DNA of 64,000 nucleotides from Tanytarsus gracilentus (Eukaryota > Arthropoda > Insecta > Diptera > Chironomidae), in assembly GCA_038502055.1 (NCBI GenBank), contig JAXRKN010000038.1, positions 3,906,001-3,970,000 on the forward strand, written 5' to 3'. Shown in pieces: positions 1 through 11,592 of the stretch. Position 1 is the stretch's first letter, and every line of letters begins with the position of its first letter. The notes under the pieces are model-generated. The model was given only the letters and a program-made list of their open reading frames with translations. It was not told the origin of the DNA and searched no databases. A program made the position numbers and the translations under genes.

Positions 1-48
1 TGTTTAAACTTGACTTGTGAAATTAACAATTTTTTTTGTCATCGACAG

Positions 49-2405
49 CTTCATTTTGCCCTTTGCATACCCTCCACCTGCACCAACAAAGATGTCGAAA
101 TTGTATTGAAAGAAAATCTTGGAAATTTCTTCAATCATTCAAGTGTGAACATGGATGTGCGCGTAGAGGAAGACATGTGTCAAGTTAAAGATAAAAATTT
201 TAAATACAGCCTTGGAAATAAACTTGCACTGTAAGTTCAAGAAACTTTATTAATCCGATGAAAAAATATTAGGATCTGATTTTTTATTGATAATAAATTT
301 CGATCGATTGATGACTTAATTAAATTAATGAGTAAATTGACTGTAATTTCTTAAAAATGTTCTAGAAAGTTTTTTATAAAAAAAATTAAGATTTTCAAAA
401 TTTAAATTAATTAAAATTAAAATCACTTTGAGACTGCTAACAAGATCATATTTCAAAATATTATTTCCGTAAAAAATTAAGATTTTCAAAATTTAAATTA
501 ATTAAAATCATTTTAAGAATGTTAAATATTATTTCCGTTAAAAAAATCGAAAAACATTTAAAAATTCATTTTTGAATTTAATATTTTTGCTTTAAACTAT
601 TTTATTGTATACCAATCCAAAATTTTGCTTTTTCATACGACAATGATTTTGCAGATGTTTTTTTGCTTCGATCATCGTCATCGCCATCCTGTCCGCAATT
701 TATGAGTCAATGAGTCTTGAAAACAAGAGTAAATATACAAATTTTTTTGCTAAATCTCGACAATACTAATTTAATCTTTGCCACAGGTGAATGGTTGACG
801 GCTTTTTCTCTAAAAAAGAACTGGAAAGATATGGTTTCGACCAAAACTTCTAATGACATTGCCAGCGCTCATGGTATTCGATTGTTCAACACAATTATGC
901 TAATAATTTCGCACAAATGCATGGAAATCGATTTCAATCCTACGTCAAATCGAAATGAAATCGCCATGATATCAATAATGCCAGTAACGGTCATGGTGCG
1001 TGCGAGCTATCTCTACACAGATGTTTTTCTCATGTTGTCAGCGATGCTTGTTTCCTACTCGTTCATTGGACGTCTCAATCGTGGTCAAACAATCAACATT
1101 ACTAAAGAAATTCTTGCAAGATACTTCCGTGTGGTGCCGCCAATGGCAGCTATAATGCTTTTCGGAACATTTATTTTACCAATCATTACTGACGGGCCAC
1201 AGTGGGGAATGTTAATTAATAATCAAGCTGAACTTTGCAAGACAACGTGGTGGAGGAATTTCTTAATGATTCATAATTGGTTTGGATTTGAAAATATTTG
1301 CATGACACACACCCACCACATTGGAACGGATTTTGAGCTCTTTTTGCTGGCACCATTTATTGTCATCATGCTGCATAAACATCCAAAAAGTACGAGTGTG
1401 GTGATGTTCATATTGGCAGTAATTTCTACAATTGGTCGGTTCTATGTGACTTATGCGAGGAACATGACCGTTTACGTTCTCTTTGGAATTGAGTAAGAAT
1501 TATTTTAATTTAATTTAATTTTAATTAAAATTTAAATCTCATTTTTTAGCATTTCAAAACTTTATGAGATCGCAAGTTATATGTACATTCTTCCGATTTA
1601 CCGCTTCACAGTTTACGCTATGGGAATAGCTTTAGGATATTTATTAAGAAAACACAAAGACATCAAGTTGACAAGAAATCAATTGACTCTCGGTTGGATT
1701 GTTATCTCAGCACTTTTTGCCATGACCGTGATTTTCACATCATTTATGAGCGCTTATGATTACACTTTCAGCAAATTTGATGCTGCTCTCTTCAGTTCAA
1801 TTGCACCCATTCCGTTTTGTCTATTTTTCGCGTGGATGCTTTATACGGCACACTTGGGATATAAAAGTGAGTTAAGATCACTCATTTGAAGTTAGTCACT
1901 CATTTTGAAAATTTATAGCTCCGCTATATATATTTTTTATAATTATTTAAAAAATTAAATTTTAAGTTCTTAATTTACAAAAACTTAATTTTTTAGATTG
2001 GTTCACACGTGTCTTTGAATGGCGAGGATTTTTAGTGTCAACGAAACTCTCATATGGAATATACTTAGTACAATTTGCGGTATTTCACTACAATATAAGC
2101 AAAATTCGGAGTTCAGTGTATTTTGAATTTCCTAAATCATTCGTAAGAACAGCATCGTTTAACTGTAAATTAAACTTTTGCGTTCATTGTTTCCAATTTC
2201 ATCTTTTTAGATAAATGTAAACGAAATTCTATGGATAGTTTTTGCTGCCGCCTTAATGACACTTTTCTTTGACTTACCATTCGGAAATTTGAAGAAGTTA
2301 ATTTTCGACACGAAGAGGGAACAATCTCAACAGGTGACGACGAAAAAAGAGCTGAGTGTGGACATCAATGCAAATGAAATCACCGAGCAGAAGAAGGTCG
2401 CGTAA
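49..2405 (+). CDS. NRF-6-like membrane acyltransferase, 5' end missing
   Basis: Multi-pass membrane protein of the 'nose resistant to fluoxetine 6' group: a lumenal cysteine-rich NRF domain followed by an acyltransferase-3 domain. The substrate is not known. Visible exons: 49-230, 655-728, 787-1492, 1550-1866, 1997-2142, 2211-2405; all junctions are GT-AG and phases agree. The first visible exon encodes the end of the NRF domain (LCIPSTCTNKDVE); exon 2 encodes a hydrophobic segment ending in IYES. The acyltransferase-3 part shows the usual RLNRGQTINITKEILARYFR loop and a HHIGTDFELFLLAPF segment. The C-terminus is a short charged tail ending at the TAA before 2405. The start codon and signal peptide lie left of the window. 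It is the upstream copy of a tandem pair with the gene at 3452-6328 and shares its exon phases. Family assignment is firm; substrate and physiological role cannot be read here. Confidence 0.85.
380..540. repeat. imperfect tandem duplication inside an intron
   Basis: Two adjacent, diverged copies of an A/T-rich unit. Each copy starts with the same run of about 36 nt (from about 381 and again from about 472), and both copies end in TATTATTTCCGT. The second copy is shorter. It lies in the 424-bp intron between exons 230 and 655 of the first acyltransferase gene. It looks like a local duplication, with no sign of mobility. Confidence 0.6.
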
Positions 2406-3451
2406 AAGTGTGTGGCTAAGCTTTAAGCATAATTTTGCATAAAATAACTCAAACATGAGTTAATGAGTTTGTACTTAAATATTTTATCAGATTAAATAAA
2501 TTTTAATTTTTGATACAGTTTTAAGAAAAAATTTTTTTATTTTTAATTTATTTTTTATCCGGGAAAAAAGGAATGGGGAGTCCTGGGACTCAAGAATCCA
2601 TAAAAAAGTACGAAAAAAGACGGCCCAGGAAACGCAAGTTTAGCCGAAAAAATATAAATTCAAGGTATGGAGATTTAATTTTTTTTCTCATTTTGTTCAT
2701 TTAAAAATATTTCATGCATTCAATACATCATTAACCATTTTTACTAAATTTAATGTCATCACAAAACCTTTCTCCTGAAATTTTAATTTGACCGTTAAAA
2801 ATAGAGTGGAAAATTTAAAAAATATTTTAACGTATTTTAATTCCAAATTCATTTCATTTTTTGTTAAACATCTTGATGACTTAAACAATACGCCGTCGAT
2901 GACGTAATAGATCATCTTCATAATTTTCGCCTGCACGAGATACAGTGTTGAGTCTGGTCAGTGCTTTATATACTTTTCTTTTATATCTTCCACACGCACA
3001 GCATCAAATGTTTTTTTCGGATATTTTCATTCACAGTTACATACCTAATTACAATAGCTTAAAACTCATCACAGTTTAAGATATGAGCAAAGCTTCTCTC
3101 CGCACAATTAAAACGCCTCTCATCCGCAGCATCATAACATGAGGGGTTATATGTTGAGTCCATTTACATGTGCGAAGTACATTGATGAGTAAACATTGAA
3201 ATCTCACTTCAATATGAGCCCTATTGAAATTATAAGAAATATAATGAGCACATATTCGAAAAAAAATAATACGAAAGGTCAGGCACCAAAAAAAAGTAAA
3301 TTTTGGAAGTGTGATGAGAAATGAGAGAGGAAGAGACAAAATAAAAATTTCCATCAGTTTGTTCGTATCATCAAATGAAGATAGACGTGGTGTCGCAGCG
3401 TGCAAAAATTTTGAGTACCAAGCGCGCGTGTGGCATTAATAATTTATCAAA
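2406..3451. other. intergenic region between the tandem acyltransferases
   Basis: Holds the 3' UTR of the first acyltransferase and the promoter region of the second. A/T-rich. AATAAA-like hexamers occur near 2495. A 14-nt perfect palindrome (GAGTCC TG GGACTC) sits at 2578-2591. Short minus-strand ORFs at 2712-2936 and 3076-3405 show no family resemblance or splice context and I do not call them genes. Confidence 0.5.
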
Positions 3452-6328
3452 ATGATAAAGCTAATTGTGATATTTTTATTGATCGCGGTCAAGGGATTAA
3501 ATTTTGCAAAACCTCCCAAAAAATCTCAGCTAGATGAAGGTGTTTAAAATTTTCATTGCATTTTATAAAAAAAAATCAATTAAAACCGTTAAAATTGTAT
3601 AAATAAATTTCGAATGTGTTTTTGCCAAAAAAAAGTCTCTGCAAAAATTTAAATTCCAGAAATTGCAATAAAAATTGAAGTTTATTTCTTCACGTGTGTT
3701 AAATTTATTAAGAAATTTCTCCCGAATTCAGAATTAATAAAACTGCTGGCTCCAAAACTTCTCTCGATTAAGACGCCAATAAACTTTTTACTACCCCAAG
3801 TGTCGATTAACTGTCAACGTGATTTTTTACAATACACAAAAGCCTTGTCAAAACTTGAGTTGTGGGCATTGCGAAGTAAGTGACATAATTTAATTTCTTT
3901 GCAATGGCTTCTGATTGTTTATTACTATATACTTTAGTGTTCGACGCGAGTGGTAGTTTTTCTACCGGAATTTTGAGTGGAAATGTCAATAGCTTCGGTG
4001 ATTTTCAAGAATGTTTGAGCACAACAGTTCATAACGGCGATGTGAGCTTTAAAGGTAAACACTGTTATGTGGAAATGCAGCCTTTTGTAAATAAAACAAT
4101 TGCACCATTTATCGACCACCTTCGTCAGTACGTTCAGTCATTCGAAATTATTCAATCGCGACTTGAGGATGTAAGAAAAAAATTCCCAGTATTATTGTGC
4201 AAATATTTTGAGTCATTTCTTTTCTTCTTTTCGTTTAGCCCGCGCATATATTTAGCCGATTTTCGTCGATAATTTACGGAACCTGCGTACCGTCATCGTG
4301 CACACATCAAGATGTGAAAGAATACGCTGAATTTATCATTAACAATTTTATTGGTAACACTACAGGTTTGCACGTTGAAGTAGAGGTTAACGAGAAGATG
4401 TGCCATGTCGCCGGTGATGAGGGAGCTGATGCCAAAATGCTAAACAACGGTGCAAAAATAACTATGTAAATTTTACTCTCGATCGGTTATGATATCGTTT
4501 GTCGCGTGCTAATGGAATTATTTCTTTCTCTCTTACTTTAGTGCTGTGTTTGCGATAATTGTCGGTCTTTCGTTGTACTCATCGTGTAAAGATGAATTTG
4601 TTGATGGACACGATTCAAGCACTGAAGTGAAGGACAAGTGTAAGTTTAAAGGGTTTTAAGATATTTTTTTGAGATTTTTAATTTTCAATAGCTAAAGTAT
4701 TATAGAAGTAAATAAGCTTTTATAAAAAAGTACATCACTATAAATTTGAATTAGATTTTGAATTTTTAATATCTTAAAAAATTTAAATTAAAATATTTTT
4801 TTTTTGAATTTTCAGCATCTCAATGGATTGAAGCGTTCTCAATATCGAGAAATTATCGTAAACTCATCTCAACAAAGAGAGATTGCGATGACGACATTAA
4901 AGCCATTCATGGCATTAAATTTGTAAATGCCATGTTGATATACATCTGTCATAAAACAGCTGAAAGCATGATTCCAAGTATCAACAGAACTGAAGTGGCT
5001 TTTGTGTCTGCAAAATCATCGTCAATAATCGTACGAATTTGCGCACTCTACACCGACGTATTTCTCATGCTCAGTGGCGTTCTTGTTGCGTACTCAATAA
5101 CAAATCGCTTGATTATGAAACAGAAAATCAGCGTGATGCGCGAGTATATATCGAGATACATTCGGATTATGCCCAACATAATCGTAACAATGCTTCTTAC
5201 CGGCTTCATAATGCCATTGATTGTACCTCAAACTACACAAAAAGCTTTAATTATTGACAAGCCAGCCGAGTTATGTCGTTTGTATGGATGGCGAAATTTA
5301 TTCATGATTCAAAATTGGTTTAAATTTGAGGAAATGTGCAACTTACATTCACACCACATCGGAACTGATTTTGAATTGTTTTTGCTTGCGCCATTTCTTC
5401 TTATAATGCTTTGGAAATCACCCAAAAGAGGATTTTTTGTGATAATATTTTTGGGACTTGCGTCGACAATTTTGCGATTTTACGTGACCTACATCAAGAA
5501 TTTGACATATTTCGTTCCATTCTCCGTCAAATTATCGACACTTATAGCCACCGCTAACCATCTTTACACGCTTCCGACACACCGCTTTACCGTCTACGCG
5601 ATTGGTCTATTGATCGGATTCATTATGAGGAAAGAAAGAAATTTTAAGGTTAACAACTTGTCGCTTCTCCTTGGCAATGGTCTTTGCGGCATTACTGTTT
5701 TAACGATTCATGGTGCTTGCATAAGGATGATTGGAATGGATGTTAAATATGATAAACTAATGCACGCATCATTTGCCGCCTTCGCACCTATTTTAGCGTG
5801 CATACCTGTGGCTTGGATCATTTTCTTATCTCACAATGGACACACAAGTACGAAAATTTTTTACGCGAAACATTTTTGACAAAGAACGTTTCGTGGACAA
5901 ATTACTCACTCAAACAAAAAACTCTTCTTATTTTTTGACACCATTTTTTTCTTCTTAGATCGGTTCATAAGATTTCTAGAATGGAAAGGATTTTTAATAA
6001 CCACAAAGCTATGCTACGCATTCTACCTCATTCAAATTCCAATTTTTCAACTTTTACTCGCTAATCGTAAAGATGTGAGATACTACAATACTTCAGCAAT
6101 CGTAAGTATGAGTTCCTCACCGCCTTTTTTAAAAATTTCAAATTTTCTCTTTTGCAGTTTGATCTTAATGAAATTTTTGTGATTTGCTTGTGTTCGATTC
6201 TGATGACGATTTTCATCGAGATGCCAGTATTAAATCTTAAAAGAATTATTTTTAGCGAAAAGAAGAAAAACTTAAATGGATACACAAAAGTGTTGAGTGA
6301 AAATAATAACGAATTTAAAGTGAAATGA
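3452..6328 (+). CDS. NRF-6-like membrane acyltransferase, complete
   Basis: A 735-residue model from exons 3452-3539, 3660-3875, 3938-4170, 4239-4465, 4542-4639, 4816-5847, 5959-6101 and 6158-6328; every junction is GT-AG and the total is a multiple of three. The start at 3452 gives a signal peptide (MIKLIVIFLLIAVKGLNF). Next comes the NRF domain, with family hallmarks LWALRMFDASG, TGILSGN and CVPSSCT. A first membrane segment (AVFAIIVGLSLYSSC) is followed by an acyltransferase-3 domain of about ten hydrophobic helices, including HHIGTDFELFLLAPF at about 5355-5400. The C-terminus is a short cytosolic tail. C. elegans NRF-6 relatives act in lipid or drug transport in gut and hypodermis; that is family knowledge, not shown here. 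It is the downstream member of a tandem pair, so these two genes probably arose by duplication. Confidence 0.88.
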
Positions 6329-6756
6329 AGAGACAAAAGTGAGCATCTGTGTTAGACCTTCATATGATTTTTATTATAGCACACTTACTTTATGGTTTGT
6401 TGATGTTTATTTATAAAATATATAATTATATATATCATTCAGTTTGCGTGTGTGTATGTGTGTTTGTGTGTATGAAGATGGTACTGTGTGATTTTATTCG
6501 ATATTAAGAAATTTGCTGTAGGGCTATTTTAATAAGTTTCTATTTTTGGAAAGTCCATAATTTATTTTGAGTAAGTGATTTGAAATCTTTCTAAGTATTG
6601 ATTTTTTATCATGTCTGTGGCTATTCCTTTAAAAATTTAATTTAATGCTTTTGTTAAAATTCAAATTTATGGACTTTCTGGCCAATATTTCTGCATTTAC
6701 TGTCATAATTTTAGCTCAATTTACATTTATGATAAAAGTACCGTAATAAAATCTAT
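6329..6756. other. convergent 3' regions
   Basis: The 3' UTRs of the second acyltransferase and of the sorting nexin meet here. A short GT-rich microsatellite-like tract lies at about 6443-6473. I see nothing else. Confidence 0.5.
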
Positions 6757-9700
6757 TTATTGTTTTGGACTTGGAATGCTTTTAATTTCGGGAAATATTT
6801 CTATCAAAAAAACCTCCAAGAGATCGTAAACTAATTGTTTGTTATATTTTTCGTTTTGAAGAACTTCGAATATTTTCAATGAACCATTTTTGGCATTCTG
6901 TTGTCCCACCAGATTGGAAAGAATGTCAGGGACATTATCAATTAAAAGAGATTTTGCCGCGTGAGCAGTCATCTCTTTCATATCATCCGTTCTCTCCTGT
7001 GCAATTTTAGTAACTTCATCGGCAGGCCAAAAAGTCTTTATACACATCGACGCATATTGATGCAAGCTCGCTTCATCAAAAAAGCTCAAAATAAAATCAC
7101 GCAGTTGTCTGTTGATGGTTCCACCGTAAGTCAATTGCACGAAAGATATCAAAGACTTCCTCAAAAATTTAAATGGACCGGTGAGATCGAAAATTTCACT
7201 TAGTAAGAGATAAGTTGGTTCCACAATCGAGTCTTGCATGTCGTCGAGGTGTTGCGACGATTTGATATCTCTCGCATTTTCCGAGTTGCTATCAAGATTA
7301 TTTGAAAGTAAAATTAACTCATCATCATCTTCAGTGTCGCGTGTCCATAGATGGTGATCGGCGCTAAAAGTACTGCTCGAGTAACTTTTAAAAATTGTGG
7401 CAAGGGAAAACATTTTAAATTTTCTATTCGGGGAGGACGAAATTTTCAGCTTATCGCACGATGGACTCAAAAATGCGAATAAAAATTCAGACTCAACAAG
7501 TTTGGTGCTTTCCATGATGAACTGTGAAAAAAGTTTAAAAATATTTTAATGGTATTAAAAATTAATAAAAAACTCACATTTAAATATCTCTGAATTTGCA
7601 TTTTTGCTTTCTCCATCGATGCTTTGTCATTTTTTCCAAAAAATAAAATAAATGAATTATTTGACGGCAAATCCAAACTTCTCAGTTCCGCACACAATGG
7701 ACGAATTTTTTTATGTAACTCATGAAAATCATTGAGTGTTCTCAAGACAACCCAACCACTCGAGATATTTTCATCTTGTTCGAAATTTTCTTCTTCGGTT
7801 GCCTCTCGAGGCATTTCTTCCGTCTGAACGACAATGAGAAATTCTGGTGTGTCTTTATTGTCTGGAATGTCAACGCTTTCAACTTGAGCTCGCCATTTTC
7901 CTAAATTTTCGGTCCACATTTCTGTCCTCAATAAATGACTTTCAAGTTGACGCTTTTCTGTCTTTAAATTTTCAATGTCCCTCTCGAGAATCGATAGCAC
8001 TTGTGAGTCGGGTTTGAGAGAACCTTTAAGTGCCACAAAAGCATTTTTCTTCATCTTCAATCGCTCTTGAAGTTGTTCGAGTTTATTTTTAGCGTAAGTT
8101 GAATGATTTGTGAGTTCAACTTCATTATCAAAATCGTCTTGCACTTCTTCGTCATTGCCATCAAAATTAGTTCGAATGAATGCGGTAGATGACATGTTTG
8201 AGACATCCTCGGTAGCGATTGAACTTTTCATTTTCTTATATTCCTCACTCATAATGAATGGCTGATAATATTTCTCTTGCAAGAGATTTAAAACATTTTT
8301 CTGGATGTCAAAAAAAACTTCATAATTTGAGTCATCGCCTAGCAAAAATCCTTCAATTTTCTTTTGTTCCTGTTTATCCAATTTAATTTCAAAATTTGAT
8401 CGAATGAAGGCGTAAAATATTTCAGCACCGATTTGGTGGATGCTCGTTTTTGGTGCTAACTTTAGCTCTTCAACGCTGGAATAAAATCCAACAAGATTTC
8501 CAGCATTAAGTGATTCCAAAAATATCATGAAATATTTTCTTCCAATTATTGTACTTAAAATATCCTGCAGCGATAAATTCAAGTCGTTTGAACAGTTTCC
8601 AATCCAACCCAATTTTGCAAGGGCATTCTCGCAGTAGTTTTTAGCAAACGACAACTGTTGAATGAATTTTTTTAGCTTTAAAGCGGCATTTATTTCACAG
8701 CGTTTCAAAGTTGACGATCCAGTCTCAATATCGATGCCCTTCGCTCTCTGCAGGTTCTGTGCTGTCGTCGCAACCATTAAGTCATTAATTATTGACGATC
8801 GCATTTGCAAAAGTTCGTCAATGCTTTGAGAGTTCTCAATGATTTTTATAAAATCCTTGAAGCTACTCGCGTACTCAAAGCTTCTCTTGCTGAACGCAAT
8901 TGAGGCCAATTTAATTTGTATCCCTTCGACAATTTTCTCATTTATATAGTCGGGATTTGTTACAATTTTAATTGTCGAGTAAAACACTTTATAAGCGATT
9001 ATTTCACACAAAAGATTTTTTAACGGCACAATTGAGTAGCCGCGTGGAAGCAGCAGAATTACGACGATTTCACTTATTTTCTTTAAAAATTCAATTTCTT
9101 TCTCATCCGACGCCAAATAAGTTGAAGTCTTGAAAGTTAGTTCATCGTGGACTTTCATTAAACGAATTCTTTCCAAATGACTCGTCACCTTCATCACACA
9201 ATCCACGGCGATGAGTTTTGGTGCATCAATTTTTTTTAAACGAGCCACAAACTTTTGAGTCGCTAGCCACAAGTCTTCCTTTAAAATCTCATTCAACTCT
9301 TTACTATCGTGTGTCACTTTGCTGGAAATAAAATTTGATTCGTTAATTAATAATTATTTGATAAATCTCTTACCTCAACCAACTATTGATGAAATCGTCA
9401 AGCGCAAAACTCATAATTTGCTGCAACAGATTATCAATTGTCCTTCCAAAAATTACCGGTAAATTTGCTTTCGTCTTCCGTGGAACATCAAACATTCGAG
9501 AGCTAAAGTACGAAAATAAAATTATCGCGTGACATTTTAAAAATATTTTATTAATTAGTGTCCTTGATAGTTTTTAATTACCGAGTTGCATTTAGTAAAA
9601 TGGCTGATGCTGTATTAGGTTTTGTGTAATTTCCTTTGTTTCTACTTTGTTGGATTAGTAACACTACATAAAAAAATTTAATTAAATGCATTGCAATTCT

Positions 9701-9866
9701 ATTTTCTAAAATTTTCATATCCCGATGACTCACCGCAAATAATGAGAATAAGCGAATAAAGCACGAAGAGAAATATGTAGAATATTATTGGATATATGTA
9801 CATTAGTGCTATCAAACATGCAATTAAAGCACATGATAGATGAAAGTAGCGCAACTTAAACTCCAT
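6757..9866 (-). CDS. snz: snazarus / SNX25-type sorting nexin (PXA-RGS-PX-nexin C)
   Basis: A 950-residue model. Exons in coding order: 9866-9734, 9663-9582, 9502-9374, 9321-7578, 7521-6757; all phases agree. The N-terminus (start at 9866, MEFKLRYFHLS) carries two closely spaced hydrophobic segments, as in the ER-anchored SNX13/14/19/25 group. Then follow a PXA domain (about residues 75-310), an RGS-like domain (about 330-480), a coiled coil, a PX domain with WVVLRTLNDFHELHKKIRP near 620-720, and a C-terminal nexin domain. In Drosophila, Snz tethers ER to plasma membrane next to lipid droplets in fat body cells and binds phosphoinositides through PX; that role is inferred from family. SNX25 fits best because PXA, RGS, PX and nexin-C are all present, but SNX13-type cannot be wholly excluded. 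It is convergent with the acyltransferase and divergent from the SUN gene. Confidence 0.9.
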
Positions 9867-10350
9867 TTTCAGCTTTAATTGGTTTTAAAATGTAGAAAAT
9901 ATGTTTGGTTCGTATGAAAAATTTCACAATCGCATATCCTAAGTCTCTTCACCATCCAACTTCATATCACATCTATTTATTTTTATTTTATAGCACTCGT
10001 AGACTAGCTACAATCTTATAATGCAAGCTAAATCACCGAGCTGAGCTGTGAAAAACATTTTGCACTGACTATGTCCTCAGCTTGTTTACAAAAATATGCT
10101 GATTTAATGCTTTAGGCGTAGATGTGAACCCTCAGAAAAAATCGTCATCAGCGTAAGCATGCGCATTGCTTAATAAACCACATGTAGTCATCATGTATCA
10201 TCTAAACATATGATTTTGTTTTCGTCCTTTTAGTAAATAATTTTTATGTACTTTCTACTTTTTTAAAAATTTTATATTTATTCAATCAAAAAAATCGTAG
10301 TGTGTCATGATTTTTTTCTCATTAAACTGTGAAATTAAAAGAAGGAAAAA
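9867..10350. promoter_or_regulatory. intergenic region between the divergent snz and SUN genes
   Basis: A 484-bp region that must contain both 5' UTRs and promoters. I see no confident core-promoter motif and no other gene. Confidence 0.4.
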
Positions 10351-11211
10351 ATGGATAATCAAAGAGTTGACAAAGTTCTAGATTTTATTTTGAATACCCG
10401 AAAGGCATTGTTCATTAGCCTCGTGGTCATAATTGTTGGTCTATTTGTTCGATCTTACGTGAATGACATCAAATATGAAGTGAAATTCTTGGAGGATAAT
10501 TTGGCGAGGGTAATGAAGAATATTGAAAACACGTCACTGCTTCAAACGAAAAAATTTGGCAACGAACAGGCACAGATTGAATTTAAAGACTGGTCAGATC
10601 AACAGATGCTCATGGTCAAAGGCGAAATACAAAAACTGCGCGATAATGTGAAGAGTGTGAAATTACACAGCGGTGTCAAAGATGACGAATTGACACGTTA
10701 TGATTTGGCACTTGAGAGTTCTGGTGGTCGTGTTGTTTCCGTGCATCAAACACAACTTATGGACGATTGCAGTCCATTGAAAGTTCTTGTTGGTGCATGC
10801 CATCGTCGACACCCTCCTGAGAAGGCTATTCAATCTTCAAACGAACCTGGACAATGTTTTTGCTTCAAAGGTACTCATGGTGCTTTCACCATTCGAATGT
10901 CGTGCGAGGCAGTGCTTGATGCTGTAACTTTAGAACACATCCCTCGAAGATTATCGCCTACAAGCGAAATTTCATCAGCACCGAAAAAGTTCAAATTAAC
11001 TGGCTTTAAGAACATTGACGACGAAAAAGGCATTGAATATGGAACTTTTGAATTTGATCCGCGAGTTATGCACAAGCAAGTATATTCAGTGTCAAAATCG
11101 TCGATTGAAAAAGTAAAATACGTGAAGATGACAGTTTTAGAAAATCATGGCGATCAATCTCAAACTTGCATTTATCGCTTACAACTTCATGGATTCGTTG
11201 AAAAATGTTAA
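10351..11211 (+). CDS. SUN-domain protein (SPAG4/SUN-like)
   Basis: Single-exon, 286-residue protein. Residues about 19-37 form one membrane span (ALFISLVVIIVGLFVRSYV), residues 38-110 a likely coiled coil, and residues about 115-285 a SUN domain. The SUN part shows the expected late motifs: CFCFKGTHGAFTIRMS, AVTLEHIPRRL, APKKFKLTGF and a final CIYRLQLHGF. SUN proteins sit in the inner nuclear membrane, trimerise, and bind KASH proteins to form the LINC bridge. The short length resembles the testis-type SPAG4/SUN3/SUN5 group and the fly spag4 protein more than the long klaroid type; this subgrouping is a judgement from size. The start at 10351 is preceded by an A-rich context (GGAAAAAATGG). 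The absence of introns is unusual beside its multi-exon neighbours. Confidence 0.88.
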   Translation: MDNQRVDKVLDFILNTRKALFISLVVIIVGLFVRSYVNDIKYEVKFLEDNLARVMKNIENTSLLQTKKFGNEQAQIEFKDWSDQQMLMVKGEIQKLRDNVKSVKLHSGVKDDELTRYDLALESSGGRVVSVHQTQLMDDCSPLKVLVGACHRRHPPEKAIQSSNEPGQCFCFKGTHGAFTIRMSCEAVLDAVTLEHIPRRLSPTSEISSAPKKFKLTGFKNIDDEKGIEYGTFEFDPRVMHKQVYSVSKSSIEKVKYVKMTVLENHGDQSQTCIYRLQLHGFVEKC

Positions 11212-11592
11212 TTTTTTTTGGAATGTAACTTATCAAAATTTAACTAAAAATTTAATTTATTTTAAATCAGGAGATATCTGGTTTTCAATTTTTTTAAAAA
11301 TAAACACGTTTAATTGATGAATTTAAAAATGAATTTTCGTTTTAAAATAAGATGAAATTTTATAGAGAAATTTACTAAAAATTCCAGGAAATAAAAATAT
11401 AAAAAAATCATATCTAACACATGCTTTTTAACGAAAAATGAAATTTAATTCGTTAAGCTTTGAAGCTCTTTAATTTGTTTGGATCCCCCTCTCGTTAAAA
11501 TAAATATTTTTTCAGAGAGAAAAAAAAAGAGAACATCACAGTTCACTTTTAGAAAATTTCAATTATTTATTTTATATTAAAATTTAATTGAA
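11212..11592. other. short intergenic region, SUN gene to riboflavin kinase
   Basis: A/T-rich 381 bp holding the 3' UTR of the SUN gene and the promoter and 5' UTR of riboflavin kinase. No further gene seen. Confidence 0.5.

Noticed and set aside
2578..2591. Perfect 14-nt palindrome GAGTCCTGGGACTC
   Set aside because: Isolated and too short to call a terminator, hairpin RNA or transposon end; not followed by other structure.
2712..3405. Minus-strand ORFs between the two acyltransferases
   Set aside because: Short, low-complexity, no splice partners and no recognisable domain; typical of chance ORFs.
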